64,000 nucleotides of DNA, from contig JALDRB010000004.1 of NCBI GenBank assembly GCA_031316155.1, positions 124,001 through 188,000 of the forward strand, in the 5' to 3' direction. Below, in pieces: positions 1 through 8,913 of this stretch (the first letter of the stretch is position 1; each line of letters opens with the position of its first letter). A program made the translations under genes and the position numbers. The notes below the pieces were generated by a model that did not search any database, was not told the origin of the DNA, and worked only from the letters and a program-made list of their open reading frames with translations. Source of the DNA: Candidatus Scalindua sp. (GTDB lineage Bacteria > Planctomycetota > Brocadiia > Brocadiales > Scalinduaceae).

Positions 1-1211
1 GAGAAAAACTAAGTATTACACCCAAGGTGTATTATGACCAGTATAACTTCGATCCTTTATTCGAGCAGCGGCCAGATGGTTTTGTCGGTCCCTTTTTAAA
101 CCCGTCTGGTTTGCCATCCATAGGTTTCTATCCCGATGGTATGGAAGGTAGTACAAGATTTAAAGAGAGGACAATTGGTTTTGAAAATCAAATTAATTAC
201 AATGTTTTTCAGGGAAACGAACTGACATTTGGTTTCCAATACGAATGGATACACCAGCACGATATCAAATCTGAGGAGTTCACGTTTCACCCACTCACAC
301 TTGCACCTCTTCCTGAACCCATGGATTTTTCCGATACTCTTCCCTTTACCAGAAAGGTTACCAGACAAATATGGGCTCTGTATTTACAGGATGAATGGAA
401 TATTACGGATGAAATTGATTTGACTGTTGGTGTGAGGCATGACCAGTTTCCGAGATTTGGAGGCACAACGAATCCAAGGATTGGCTTTATATGGAGATTC
501 GTAGAGGATGCGCAGCTGAAACTCCTTTTTGCAACAGCCTTCAGGGCGCCTACTTTCCAGGAGCTATTCCTCATAAATAATCCTGTCGTAATAGGAAATC
601 CCAACCTTGACCCGGAAAAGGTAAATACCTTTGAGATAGGATTGGGCTACAACTTTACAAAGCACATAAGGGGTAATGTAAACTATTTTTATAACCGAAT
701 AAGGGACAGAATTGTTGTAGGCTCGGGAGGACGCCCTCAACAGTTTGTAAACTCGGGAGGCGCAAGGATTAAGGGTGTTGAGGCAGAATTAAAAGCAGAT
801 TTTGGTAATAATAACTATTTCTATGCTAATTATACCTTTCAAGATGCTGAAGAGACAAGGACAAGGAGCAGATTGGCAGATGTACCGATACACAAAGCAA
901 ATTTTGGAATAAATATTGGTTTCTGGAAGTATGTAAATGCAAATCTGCACACCTTCATCAGTGGACCAAGGCCTAGGCAAAGTGGACCAATACCTACTAT
1001 AGATGGAGACACCAGAGCAGACCTGCCTTCTCACACCGTAGTAGATCTAACACTTGTTGGAAAAAATTTCATTGATAACTTTGAGGTACGGACTTCCATA
1101 TTTAATCTTTTTGATAAAGGGTATGACGACCCGTCTCCAAAAAACACTGTTCCTACTGATTATCCTCAACCCGAAAGATCTTTTATCGTTGAATTACGCT
1201 ATAGCTTTTAA
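1..1211 (+). CDS. TonB-dependent outer-membrane receptor, C-terminal part
   Basis: The reading frame is already open at the left edge, so only the last ~400 residues of the receptor are present; the first in-frame start at 27 (GTG) is internal. The visible part is the beta-barrel: alternating aromatic strands, the stretch FRAPTFQELF (typical of TonB receptor barrels), NPNLDPEKVNTFEIGL, and a C-terminal aromatic residue (RYSF) that fits the outer-membrane assembly signal. The family imports siderophores, vitamin B12 or other ligands using TonB energy; the ligand cannot be told because plug and TonB box lie outside. It is followed after 9 bases by a substrate-binding protein gene and then by signalling genes, which suggests one operon coupling surface uptake to sensing. 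Confidence 0.9.
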   Translation, partial: EKLSITPKVYYDQYNFDPLFEQRPDGFVGPFLNPSGLPSIGFYPDGMEGSTRFKERTIGFENQINYNVFQGNELTFGFQYEWIHQHDIKSEEFTFHPLTLAPLPEPMDFSDTLPFTRKVTRQIWALYLQDEWNITDEIDLTVGVRHDQFPRFGGTTNPRIGFIWRFVEDAQLKLLFATAFRAPTFQELFLINNPVVIGNPNLDPEKVNTFEIGLGYNFTKHIRGNVNYFYNRIRDRIVVGSGGRPQQFVNSGGARIKGVEAELKADFGNNNYFYANYTFQDAEETRTRSRLADVPIHKANFGINIGFWKYVNANLHTFISGPRPRQSGPIPTIDGDTRADLPSHTVVDLTLVGKNFIDNFEVRTSIFNLFDKGYDDPSPKNTVPTDYPQPERSFIVELRYSF

Positions 1212-1220
1212 TTACCATTC

Positions 1221-2159
1221 ATGATTAAAAAACCCCATCTATATTATATTTTCCTCTTCATTTTTTCAATTTTCTTTCCAGGCGTAAGTTACGCATTTTC
1301 AAAAGATACGGCTATTATAATAAAGAGTCAGGACCTTTCAGCATATAACAATGTTGTGGAGGGTTTTAAAAGAGAATGCGTTGACAACCATATCACCATT
1401 AGCGCAATTTATAATTTAAATGGCAAAATGAAGGTGGGACGGGAAATGCTTCGCAAGATCAAGAAAAAAAATCCTGATATTATATTAACAATAGGTGTCT
1501 TAGCAACAACTTTGGCAAAGGAAGAGATAAAGGATATTCCCATCCTTTTTTGTATGGTAATCAATCATGAGAAATTCCAACTTGTAGAGAGTAATATAAC
1601 CGGCATTTCTAATGAAATTGCTATCGAAAGTCAGGTAAAGGGATATCAAACCCTTTTGGATTCACTGAGAAACATAGGCGTAATCTATGATCCTTCTAAC
1701 ACCGGAAACATTATTGATAATGCCGTTCAGCAAATGAAAGATGCAGGAATCAAATTAATTAAGCGTGAGATTACCTCTTCAAAAATGGTTGGCGAGGCAT
1801 TACATGATTTAATTGGAAAAATAGACGCTCTCTGGATACTGCCTGATAGAACAGTGGTAACAAAAGAGTCTTTTGATCTCATAAAATCAATTACACTCAA
1901 GAATAAAATTCCCTTACTCTGTACAACAGATGTATTTGTTAAATCGGGGGCGTTAATGGCAGTGTTTTCAGATTATGGCGAGATTGGAAGGCAAGCAGCT
2001 CAACTGGTCAGAAAAATATTACAATTATCATCTTCAAATTCACTCGGTATCGTTTATCCTGATACATTTAAATTAGCCATAAATTCTCTTACAGCCCAGA
2101 AACTTGGCTTAAAAATAGATACTATCCAAGAAAAACCACATGTTGTTGTTTATCCCTGA
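1221..2159 (+). CDS. ABC-type substrate-binding protein (ABC_sub_bind family)
   Basis: 312-aa exported protein. An N-terminal hydrophobic stretch (residues ~8-25) ending in SYA looks like a signal peptide. The rest matches the periplasmic binding fold of the PF04392-type family: the segments NPDIILTIGVLATTLAKEEI, IPILFCMVINHE, IGVIYDPSNTG and IDALWILPDRTVVT are typical. In this family ligands are often aromatic or amino-acid-like, but the ligand here is unknown. No ABC permease or ATPase follows; instead a histidine kinase starts 27 bases downstream. I infer that it serves as a periplasmic ligand sensor or works with the preceding TonB receptor rather than with a classical importer. Confidence 0.85.
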   Translation: MIKKPHLYYIFLFIFSIFFPGVSYAFSKDTAIIIKSQDLSAYNNVVEGFKRECVDNHITISAIYNLNGKMKVGREMLRKIKKKNPDIILTIGVLATTLAKEEIKDIPILFCMVINHEKFQLVESNITGISNEIAIESQVKGYQTLLDSLRNIGVIYDPSNTGNIIDNAVQQMKDAGIKLIKREITSSKMVGEALHDLIGKIDALWILPDRTVVTKESFDLIKSITLKNKIPLLCTTDVFVKSGALMAVFSDYGEIGRQAAQLVRKILQLSSSNSLGIVYPDTFKLAINSLTAQKLGLKIDTIQEKPHVVVYP

Positions 2160-2186
2160 ATTTTTTTTACTTAAAAAGTAACAGAA

Positions 2187-3809
2187 ATGAATAACTTTAG
2201 TATCAGATACAAGTTTATATTGTTTACGAGCCTGTTAATCATCTTTATCGGTGTGGCCAGTTGCTGGTTTTTTTCTTCACAAATAAAGAAACAGCTTGAA
2301 GAAGAATTAATGAAACGTGGATATTCTTTGATAGTTCAACTCGCACAGGATGGAGAGGTAAAAGATTCAATGAGTGTTGCTCAAAGAGCATTTTTTGATG
2401 AGCCTATTATGAGGTTACGTAAGCTTGACAGGGATCAGGAATTAGCCTTTTGGCGTGTATTACTTGTTCCAGATAATGTTTTGCTTGAAGAAAAAGAACA
2501 GTGGATCAAAACAGAGGTAAATAGTATACCGGTGTTTTTCAATCCAGAAAATATCTCTGAACCGGTTTTTAATATTATCTCTACAGATCACGGCGAGCAG
2601 TTCTATAATTTTGTTGCTCCAGTCCATGAAAAACGTACAATAACCGAAGAAGAGTTTGCAGCACAGATTTTCAGTTTAGATAAAAAATATGTCGATGAAG
2701 ATAATAAGCTGCTAGGGATAGTTCAGATTGGCCTGTCACCAAGAAGAATTGACAAAAAAATGCAGTCCGTTTTGTGGACGAGCAGTATACCATTAGGATT
2801 TATTATTGTGTTTATGGGAATAGGGGTTTCATACTTCATTGCAAGAAGTGTTGTAAAACCCGTTGAAAATCTGGTTAAACTAACAGATCGGGTTGCATCG
2901 GGGGATTTAGATCAAACTGTAGAGATACGATCAGGAGATGAAATAGGAATGCTTGCTTCTCGTTTTAATCAAATGACGAAAAGCCTCAGACGTCTTATGG
3001 ATGACAAGGAAAATGTTATGAACACGCTTAAGGATTTAAACAGAGAGCTATCAACGATAAATACGGAGTTGGTTCAGACAAACGAACAACTTAATGAGAC
3101 CCAGGAACGATTAATACGAACAGAGAAATTAGCTGCTGTTGGTACCTTGGCCTCTGGAGTAAGCCATGAACTGAGAAACCCCCTGGGTGCTATAAAAAAC
3201 GCTGTTTTCTTTTTAAAAAGAAAATTATCAGATAATAAATTGCCAGGAGCTGATGAACGGGTTCTCCAATTTCTTGATATAATGGATGATGAAATAGATA
3301 GAAGCAACAAAATAATCAATGATCTCCTAGGATTCGCAAGTCTTGCCAAACTAAAAAAGATCCCATTTGATATTACGGAAATAATTGAAGAAGCACTAAC
3401 CAGAGCAAAGGAAATAAAAGAAAACATAATCATATCCAAAAAATTTCAGCCTAATTTGCCGAAGGTAATGATAGATGCAAACCAAATGGGGCAAATTTTT
3501 ATAAATTTAATTGAAAATGCCTGTCATGCGATGACTGATGGCGGCGAATTACAAATATGCACCCGGAAAAACAATGATGATTTAGAAATAGAATTTTCTG
3601 ATTCAGGATGTGGTATTCCTAATAAAGAGATTAAGAAGATTTTTGATCCATTGTTTACAACAAGACCAGATGGTGTAGGAATGGGTTTAGCTGTATGCCA
3701 CTGGATTATTCAAAAACACGAAGGAACCATAGATGTGGAGAGTCAGGAAGGTAAAGGTACACGATTTGTTATAAAATTACCTTTAGAAAAACAGGAATGC
3801 ATGAGATAA
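2187..3809 (+). CDS. membrane sensor histidine kinase
   Basis: 540 aa. There are two membrane segments (about residues 9-28 and 198-219) enclosing a ~170-residue sensor domain outside the cytoplasm, then a HAMP domain (about 215-270), a coiled coil, a HisKA domain with H-box SHELRNP (phospho-acceptor His327) and a HATPase domain with N-box ENACHAM, G1 DSGCGI and G2 GVGMGLAV motifs. It is expected to autophosphorylate and pass phosphate to a response regulator. The next gene starts inside its last codons (13-base overlap) and encodes a single-domain receiver, the likely partner. The gene lies behind a substrate-binding protein gene, so a ligand-loaded binding protein may be the signal. Confidence 0.93.
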   Translation: MNNFSIRYKFILFTSLLIIFIGVASCWFFSSQIKKQLEEELMKRGYSLIVQLAQDGEVKDSMSVAQRAFFDEPIMRLRKLDRDQELAFWRVLLVPDNVLLEEKEQWIKTEVNSIPVFFNPENISEPVFNIISTDHGEQFYNFVAPVHEKRTITEEEFAAQIFSLDKKYVDEDNKLLGIVQIGLSPRRIDKKMQSVLWTSSIPLGFIIVFMGIGVSYFIARSVVKPVENLVKLTDRVASGDLDQTVEIRSGDEIGMLASRFNQMTKSLRRLMDDKENVMNTLKDLNRELSTINTELVQTNEQLNETQERLIRTEKLAAVGTLASGVSHELRNPLGAIKNAVFFLKRKLSDNKLPGADERVLQFLDIMDDEIDRSNKIINDLLGFASLAKLKKIPFDITEIIEEALTRAKEIKENIIISKKFQPNLPKVMIDANQMGQIFINLIENACHAMTDGGELQICTRKNNDDLEIEFSDSGCGIPNKEIKKIFDPLFTTRPDGVGMGLAVCHWIIQKHEGTIDVESQEGKGTRFVIKLPLEKQECMR

Positions 3810-4189
3810 TTAATATCTTGATTATTGATGATGAACGAGGAATGAGAATGGCCCTAGCTGGAATATTAGAGTATTCAGGGTACCATGTTGTTATAGCTGA
3901 GGATGGTTATAAGGGGATTGAAGCCGCCAAAAAAACAGATTTTAAGGTAGCGTTTATTGATGTTCGAATGCCCGGGATAGATGGATTTGATACACACAAA
4001 GAGCTGAAAAAAATCAGCCCTGATACAAATGTAATTATGATGACAGGTCTCGATGTAGAGTATTACTTAGATAAAGCAATTTCTCAAGGAGCGTTTACCT
4101 GCATATCAAAACCTTTTGATGGGGCTGAATTATTAAGGCTTGTAGTCAGGGCCATCGGGAAACAGGAGAAAGAAAATGAGCAATCCTGA
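3797..4189 (+). CDS. single-domain response regulator (CheY-like receiver)
   Basis: 130 aa, essentially one receiver domain: acidic pocket IIDDE (Asp11, Asp12), phospho-acceptor Asp55 in FIDVRMPG, Thr in MMTG and the conserved lysine in SKPFDG. No output domain follows. It overlaps the kinase gene by 13 bases and is overlapped by the next gene by 14 bases, so translation is probably coupled. I infer that it takes phosphate from the upstream kinase and acts by protein contact, possibly on the HD-GYP protein encoded next. Confidence 0.93.
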   Translation: MHEIINILIIDDERGMRMALAGILEYSGYHVVIAEDGYKGIEAAKKTDFKVAFIDVRMPGIDGFDTHKELKKISPDTNVIMMTGLDVEYYLDKAISQGAFTCISKPFDGAELLRLVVRAIGKQEKENEQS

Positions 4190-5243
4190 TGGTTTTTCAA
4201 CTGATGATGGACACCATAATCTTGAAAAAGAAAAGCCGACAGTTATGGTAGTAGATGACGAAAGGTCAGTTCTCAAGACAACCGAAGTTTTACTCGAAGA
4301 AGAGGGTTATTTGGTGAAACTCTGTTTAACCGGCAAAGAGGCAATCGAAAAATTAGATAAAAACATAAATGCTGTTGTTTTAGATATTAATATGCCTGAT
4401 ATAACAGGTCTTGAAGTATTTGAAAAAATTAAGGCTAAAAATCCCTATGTGCCCATAATATTCCATACAGGCGTTGCCAAGAAAAGAGAAGACAGGAGAG
4501 ATATACGAAGGCAATTTAAGCCACATGCCTACGTAATAAAGGGTAGTGATCCTGAACAATTGCTTGATACTGTTGCAAGTGCTGTAGAATCTTATGGAAA
4601 TATTCTCAGAAATGTTAAATTTAGTGAAGATCTCTATAGAGAGCTTCAACATAGTTCGGATAAGTTGAGAACAAATATGGAAGAAACTATTCAGGCCATG
4701 GCATTGACAGTTGAAATTAGAGATCCATACACTGCGGGTCATCAGTTGAGGGTGGCAGATCTTGCATGTGTAATAGCACGGGAAATGGATATTACTGATG
4801 AACAGATAGAAGGGATTCAGCTGGCAGGAATTATTCATGATGTCGGGAAAATACGTATACCATCAGAGATTCTCAACAAATCCGGCCCGTTATCAGAGAT
4901 TGAACTGAGCATGATTCAGACTCACCCACAAGTTGGTTATGACATATTGAAGACTATTGAATTTAAATGGCCGATAGCAAAAATAGTATACCAGCATCAT
5001 GAAAAGGTGAATGGTTCCGGATACCCCTTGGGTATAAAAGGGAATGAGATGCTTCTTGAATCGAGAATTTTATGTGTTGCAGATGTAGTCGAGGCTATGA
5101 CTCTTCATCGACCGTATCGGCCTGCACTTGGGGTAGATAAGGCGCTGGATGAAATTTTACAAAACAAGGGAACTCTTTACGATTCCAATGTGGTCGAGGC
5201 CTGTTTGAGCGACTTTCGTGACAAGGGATTCAGATTTGGATAA
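4176..5243 (+). CDS. response regulator with HD-GYP phosphodiesterase domain
   Basis: 355 aa. Residues ~22-140 are a receiver domain (VVDDE, phospho-acceptor Asp70 in VVLDINMPD). Residues ~170-350 are an HD-GYP domain with His221-Asp222 in IIHDVGK, HH at 274-275 and NGSGYP. HD-GYP proteins hydrolyse cyclic di-GMP; the metal-binding residues look intact. A good ribosome-binding site (AGGAG) lies just before the ATG, inside the preceding gene. It is the likely output of this two-component locus, lowering cyclic di-GMP in response to an outside ligand. A cyclic-di-GMP riboswitch elsewhere in this window (near 49720) shows that the cell uses this messenger. Confidence 0.92.
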   Translation: MSNPDGFSTDDGHHNLEKEKPTVMVVDDERSVLKTTEVLLEEEGYLVKLCLTGKEAIEKLDKNINAVVLDINMPDITGLEVFEKIKAKNPYVPIIFHTGVAKKREDRRDIRRQFKPHAYVIKGSDPEQLLDTVASAVESYGNILRNVKFSEDLYRELQHSSDKLRTNMEETIQAMALTVEIRDPYTAGHQLRVADLACVIAREMDITDEQIEGIQLAGIIHDVGKIRIPSEILNKSGPLSEIELSMIQTHPQVGYDILKTIEFKWPIAKIVYQHHEKVNGSGYPLGIKGNEMLLESRILCVADVVEAMTLHRPYRPALGVDKALDEILQNKGTLYDSNVVEACLSDFRDKGFRFG

Positions 5244-6015
5244 AAAAATAACTGCAAAGAAACAATTGTCTCAGGAAGAAGTTTTAAAAAAAAGAGCTGA
5301 AAACATAAAAAGCATGTTTGCTTCAATAGTCAGAGTCTATGATTTTCTGAATTCAGTTCTCAGCCTTAACCGTGACAAATCATGGAGGAAATTTGCCGTA
5401 AAAGTAAGCGGCACCAGGTCAAATATGAAAATTCTCGATGTTTGTACCGGTACAGGAGACCTTGCCATCTCATTTTCAATATTACTGAATGGCAGCGGAC
5501 TTGTTATTGGCAGTGATTACTGTCACGATATGTTAAGATATGGTATACCAAAAATAAAAAAAAAACATCTGGAAGACAAGATAAAGTTTGTTGAAGCTGA
5601 TACCTTAAAACTTCCCTTCCATGATAACACATTTGAAATATCTGCCGTAGGGTTTGGTATTAGAAATGTTACAGATTTAATGGCAGGGATTAAAGAGATG
5701 GAAAGGGTAGTTATGCCAAATGGGAAAGTTATTATCCTGGAATTTTCCCAACCAACAAACGTCTTTTTCAGGTGCATCTATTTTTTCTATTTTAAGAAGA
5801 TTTTACCTCTCATAGGGAAACTAATATCTCAAAGCAAGTTTGATGCATATTCATATTTACCTAATTCGGTACTGGCTTTTCCGGGCAAGTTGGAGCTTAA
5901 GAGAAAGATGGAAGAGTGCGGTTTAGTAGATGTGAAAATTTTCGAGAGATCATTAGGCATTGTTACTATTCACATAGGAAAAAAACCTTCAGAATCTTCC
6001 GATCTTACTTCATGA
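5218..6015 (+). CDS. ubiE: UbiE/MenG-type quinone C-methyltransferase
   Basis: About 265 aa with a GTG start at 5218 inside the previous gene; an internal start such as TTG at 5236 is possible. Family hallmarks are the N-terminal IKSMFASIVRVYDFLN, SAM-binding motif VCTGTGDLAI, and AVGFGIRNVTD with ILEFSQP. The enzyme methylates demethylmenaquinone (or the ubiquinone precursor); in an anaerobic host menaquinone is more likely. It overlaps the HD-GYP gene by 26 bases, so it appears to be the last gene of the operon although functionally unrelated. Confidence 0.9.
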   Translation: MTRDSDLDKKITAKKQLSQEEVLKKRAENIKSMFASIVRVYDFLNSVLSLNRDKSWRKFAVKVSGTRSNMKILDVCTGTGDLAISFSILLNGSGLVIGSDYCHDMLRYGIPKIKKKHLEDKIKFVEADTLKLPFHDNTFEISAVGFGIRNVTDLMAGIKEMERVVMPNGKVIILEFSQPTNVFFRCIYFFYFKKILPLIGKLISQSKFDAYSYLPNSVLAFPGKLELKRKMEECGLVDVKIFERSLGIVTIHIGKKPSESSDLTS

Positions 6016-6103
6016 AAAAATTTTCTATTGATATTAAATCTGTATGAAATACAATATGATTAAGTTACTCTAATAGAAAAATTAAATTTTCTCGAAAATA
6101 CTC

Positions 6104-6177
6104 TGGGGAATAGTGTAATGGTAGCACGATTGACTCTGACTCAATTAGTCTAGGTTCGAATCCTTGTTCCCCAGCCA
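6104..6177 (+). tRNA. tRNA-Gln (CTG)
   Basis: A cloverleaf can be drawn: acceptor TGGGGAA/TTCCCCA with the weak U1-A72 pair typical of tRNA-Gln, D arm GTG...CAC, anticodon stem ATTGA/TCAAT with loop CTCTGAC (anticodon CTG), T loop TTCGAAT, discriminator G and an encoded CCA end. Confidence 0.95.
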
Positions 6178-6866
6178 TTTATTCTCAAGTACTTACGTCA
6201 AATTAAGGGCATCAGGATTTAACTCTTTTTGCCAATTGTAGTCAAATTGTAGTTAACATCTAAAATTTCTCCCCCGACTCTCAAACTTTCCGGATAATAA
6301 TTTAGGGTTTCCGAAAACAGTCCATGTTCACTTGTTTTATTTACCTGATCGCATCGGTGAGTTGTTACTAAAGGCATTTAATGGTCAGCTTTTCTATGCG
6401 GGGCGCCAAGTGGATCGGAACAAACCTTTTAGAGGCCGTTACAGCTTTTGTGCAGGAGATCAGATATTACGATGATCAAAGAAATTGCCTGAGTAGTGTA
6501 TTGTTATATATTTTATAATGAGAGAGGATGTTGAACGAATCCTTTTCTACGAACTAAACCATGTGATGTCATTTTTTTACAGATTGTTCGAGAACAGGTA
6601 TTTTGCCAGATTTCCGAGTCATAAGTCTCTTAATAATCATCTTAAATATCTCAGATTTCCCATTCCTGGACAAACCTGTTTGCAATTGACATAAAGTTCC
6701 TCAGCTGTATAATTGTATTATTGAATGATTATTATGGGTGTAATCTGAAAGTACACTACGCCATGTAACAACTGGGGGGATGATCTAAAGAGCGTTTTTT
6801 AATAGATGATCCTAAAAGGTATTTTTTGAAAAAAATAGCTCATTTACGTTTAATCACACAGTATCT
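6178..6866. other. gene-free stretch after tRNA-Gln
   Basis: About 690 bases without a convincing gene. Two direct copies of an ATTGTAGT(C/T)A motif lie at about 6235-6256, 60-80 bases after the tRNA end, resembling paired arm sites of integrases. The rest could be a worn-down integrated element, but no integrase fragment is recognisable. Confidence 0.35.
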
Positions 6867-7328
6867 ATGGGAAAGCTTGTTGCAATTTGCATAAGTAAAA
6901 AAAAGGGTACCCAAAAAAAAGACGTTGGAGAATGCATGATGATTGAGAATTACGGTTTGGAAGGGGACGCGCACGCAGGCCCATGGCATCGCCAGATCAG
7001 TCTGCTTTCTCGTGAAAGCAGACTGATTATGGAAAATAAAGGTATCAAGCTTGAAGATGGCGATTTTGGCGAAAATTTAATGACGGAAGGTATTGACCTA
7101 TCTAAACTTACGATTGGAAGCCTGCTAAGGGTAAACAACGATGTTTTGCTGAGAATAACACAGATTGGCAAGGAATGCCACGACCGATGCAATATTTACT
7201 ATCAGGTTGGCGATTGCATCATGCCAAGGGAAGGGCTGTTTGCAGAGGTCCTAAAGGGTGGAACAATCAGGGTAAATGATACTATAGAGGTTTTAAATGA
7301 TAAAAGCGGCAATTCTCACCATAAGTGA
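6867..7328 (+). CDS. MOSC-domain protein
   Basis: 153 aa, a stand-alone MOSC domain (molybdenum cofactor sulfurase C-terminal type). Visible landmarks are GLEGDAHAG, QISLLSRESI-like sequence, DFGENL and the conserved cysteine in IGKECHDRC (Cys104; a second Cys108 follows). MOSC proteins bind or transfer sulfur or molybdenum cofactor. The gene overlaps the MogA-like gene by 32 bases, which supports a role in cofactor handling, for instance for the formate dehydrogenase encoded at 43598-46303. A perfect 13-bp hairpin (6997-7026) lies inside the coding sequence over the conserved SLLSRES segment. Confidence 0.9.
   Translation: MGKLVAICISKKKGTQKKDVGECMMIENYGLEGDAHAGPWHRQISLLSRESRLIMENKGIKLEDGDFGENLMTEGIDLSKLTIGSLLRVNNDVLLRITQIGKECHDRCNIYYQVGDCIMPREGLFAEVLKGGTIRVNDTIEVLNDKSGNSHHK
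6997..7026 (+). repeat. perfect 13-bp inverted repeat inside the MOSC gene
   Basis: TCAGTCTGCTTTC and its exact complement are separated by four bases (TCGT). It sits within codons for a conserved family motif, so it may be a coincidence of coding sequence, or an mRNA hairpin. Confidence 0.8.
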
Positions 7329-7782
7329 CAAGGGATCACGAGGCGAAAGAGAAGACAAAAGCGGGGAGGTTATTAAAGAAAAATTACAAGAGATAAAGGC
7401 CGACATAATTGCATATGAGATTATACCTGATGAAAGAGCAGTGATAACAGAAAGGTTAAAATACCTCGCAGAAAGCGCAAACTTGGTCTTAACAACTGGT
7501 GGTACAGGTGTTAGTCCGAGAGATGTTACCCCGGAAGCAACACGAGACGTGATAGAAAAAGAGTTACCGGGCTTTTCAGAGGCCATGAGGGCAGAAAGTT
7601 TTAAGATAACTCCCAGGGCTTTAGGATCACGAACAGTTTCTGGTATTTACAAGGAGACCTTAATCATTAATCTTCCCGGTAGCCCGAAAGCCGTCGCTGA
7701 ATGCCTCGATGTCGTATTAAAGTCAATCACGCACGTTCTGGACTTGGTCAAGGGTACTGTTGAAGATTGCGGAAGACAGTAG
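7297..7782 (+). CDS. mog: MogA/MoaB-type molybdopterin adenylyltransferase
   Basis: 161 aa, the size of MoaB/MogA proteins. The family signature TTGGTGVSPRDVTPEAT and the closing NLPGSPKAV are intact. These proteins adenylylate molybdopterin before molybdenum insertion. GAGG lies seven bases before the ATG, within the end of the MOSC gene, so the two are translationally coupled. Whether it is functionally MogA or MoaB cannot be settled from sequence alone. Confidence 0.9.
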   Translation: MIKAAILTISDKGSRGEREDKSGEVIKEKLQEIKADIIAYEIIPDERAVITERLKYLAESANLVLTTGGTGVSPRDVTPEATRDVIEKELPGFSEAMRAESFKITPRALGSRTVSGIYKETLIINLPGSPKAVAECLDVVLKSITHVLDLVKGTVEDCGRQ

Positions 7783-7972
7783 AAAAGAAAGCGCCTAGAC
7801 AGATAGAAAATATGCTATTCCCGAAGACCGTAACACAGTATTGAAAAAACGTTTTGAATGTGATACCTGTATTCGTTTCTAACACAAAACCCTAATCTCT
7901 ATCATCCTTTTTGTGACCTGGTGGAGAATGGCAAACTTTTTAATCCATCTTACCTAATCGTAATCGTAAAAA

Positions 7973-8824
7973 ATGACTTTTCAGGAAATAATCCTTAACC
8001 TTCAAAACTATTGGGCAGACAAGAGATGTGTAATAATGCAGCCCTATGATATTGAGGTCGGTGCAGGAACCTTCAACCCTTCAACTTTTTTAAGAGTGCT
8101 TGGTAAAAAACCTTGGAAGTGCGCCTATGTTGAACCTTCCAGACGGCCAACAGACGGAAGATATGGAGAAAATCCGAACAGGTTGCAGCATTACTACCAG
8201 TTTCAGGTGATCATAAAACCTTCCCCAGAAGACCCTAAGACTCTATACCTTGACAGCTTACAGCATCTTGGAATAGATTTGGTTCAACACGATGTTCGTT
8301 TTGTTGAAGATGACTGGGAATCACCAACCCTGGGAGCAACAGGTTTGGGATGGGAAGTGTGGCTGGACGGCATGGAGATAACCCAGTTTACCTACTTTCA
8401 ACAGGTAGGAGGCATAGAGTTGGATGTGATCTCACTAGAGCTCACCTATGGTCTCGAAAGAATTGCGATGTTTATTCAGGAAAAAGAGTCTGTTTTTGAT
8501 TTAGAGTGGGTTGACGGGTATACTTATGGAGACGTACACCGATTAGATGAAATACAATTTTCTCAGTATTGTTTTAAGGAAGCCGATACAACGATGCTGC
8601 TAAAACATTTTGATATGTATGAGGCAGAATGCAAACGATTACTGGAAAAGGAGATCGTCTTACCCGCATACGACTATGTGTTAAAATGCTCACACACATT
8701 CAATCTGTTAGATGCCAGAAAATCTATTGGTGTTGCTGAACGCACAAGATTTATTGGCAGGATAAGAAGCCTGGCGAAGGGGTGTGCAGAGAAATACATA
8801 AAACTTTTAGACACAAGTGGTTAG
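7973..8824 (+). CDS. glyQ: glycyl-tRNA synthetase alpha subunit
   Basis: 283 aa, close to normal for the alpha chain of the alpha2beta2 glycyl-tRNA synthetase. Class II motifs are clear: [47 protein letters not shown] and [22 protein letters not shown] text. It should need the beta subunit GlyS for tRNA binding, but glyS is not next to it: the following gene is parB on the opposite strand. The beta subunit must lie outside the window. Confidence 0.96.
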   Translation: MTFQEIILNLQNYWADKRCVIMQPYDIEVGAGTFNPSTFLRVLGKKPWKCAYVEPSRRPTDGRYGENPNRLQHYYQFQVIIKPSPEDPKTLYLDSLQHLGIDLVQHDVRFVEDDWESPTLGATGLGWEVWLDGMEITQFTYFQQVGGIELDVISLELTYGLERIAMFIQEKESVFDLEWVDGYTYGDVHRLDEIQFSQYCFKEADTTMLLKHFDMYEAECKRLLEKEIVLPAYDYVLKCSHTFNLLDARKSIGVAERTRFIGRIRSLAKGCAEKYIKLLDTSG

Positions 8825-8913
8825 ATGCAGCAACTTTCCTGTTCTTCCTCAATTACCAGAACTGACAAAAACTTCAAAGTTCAACGTTTACGTTTCCGCA
8901 TTCAGCCCTGACC

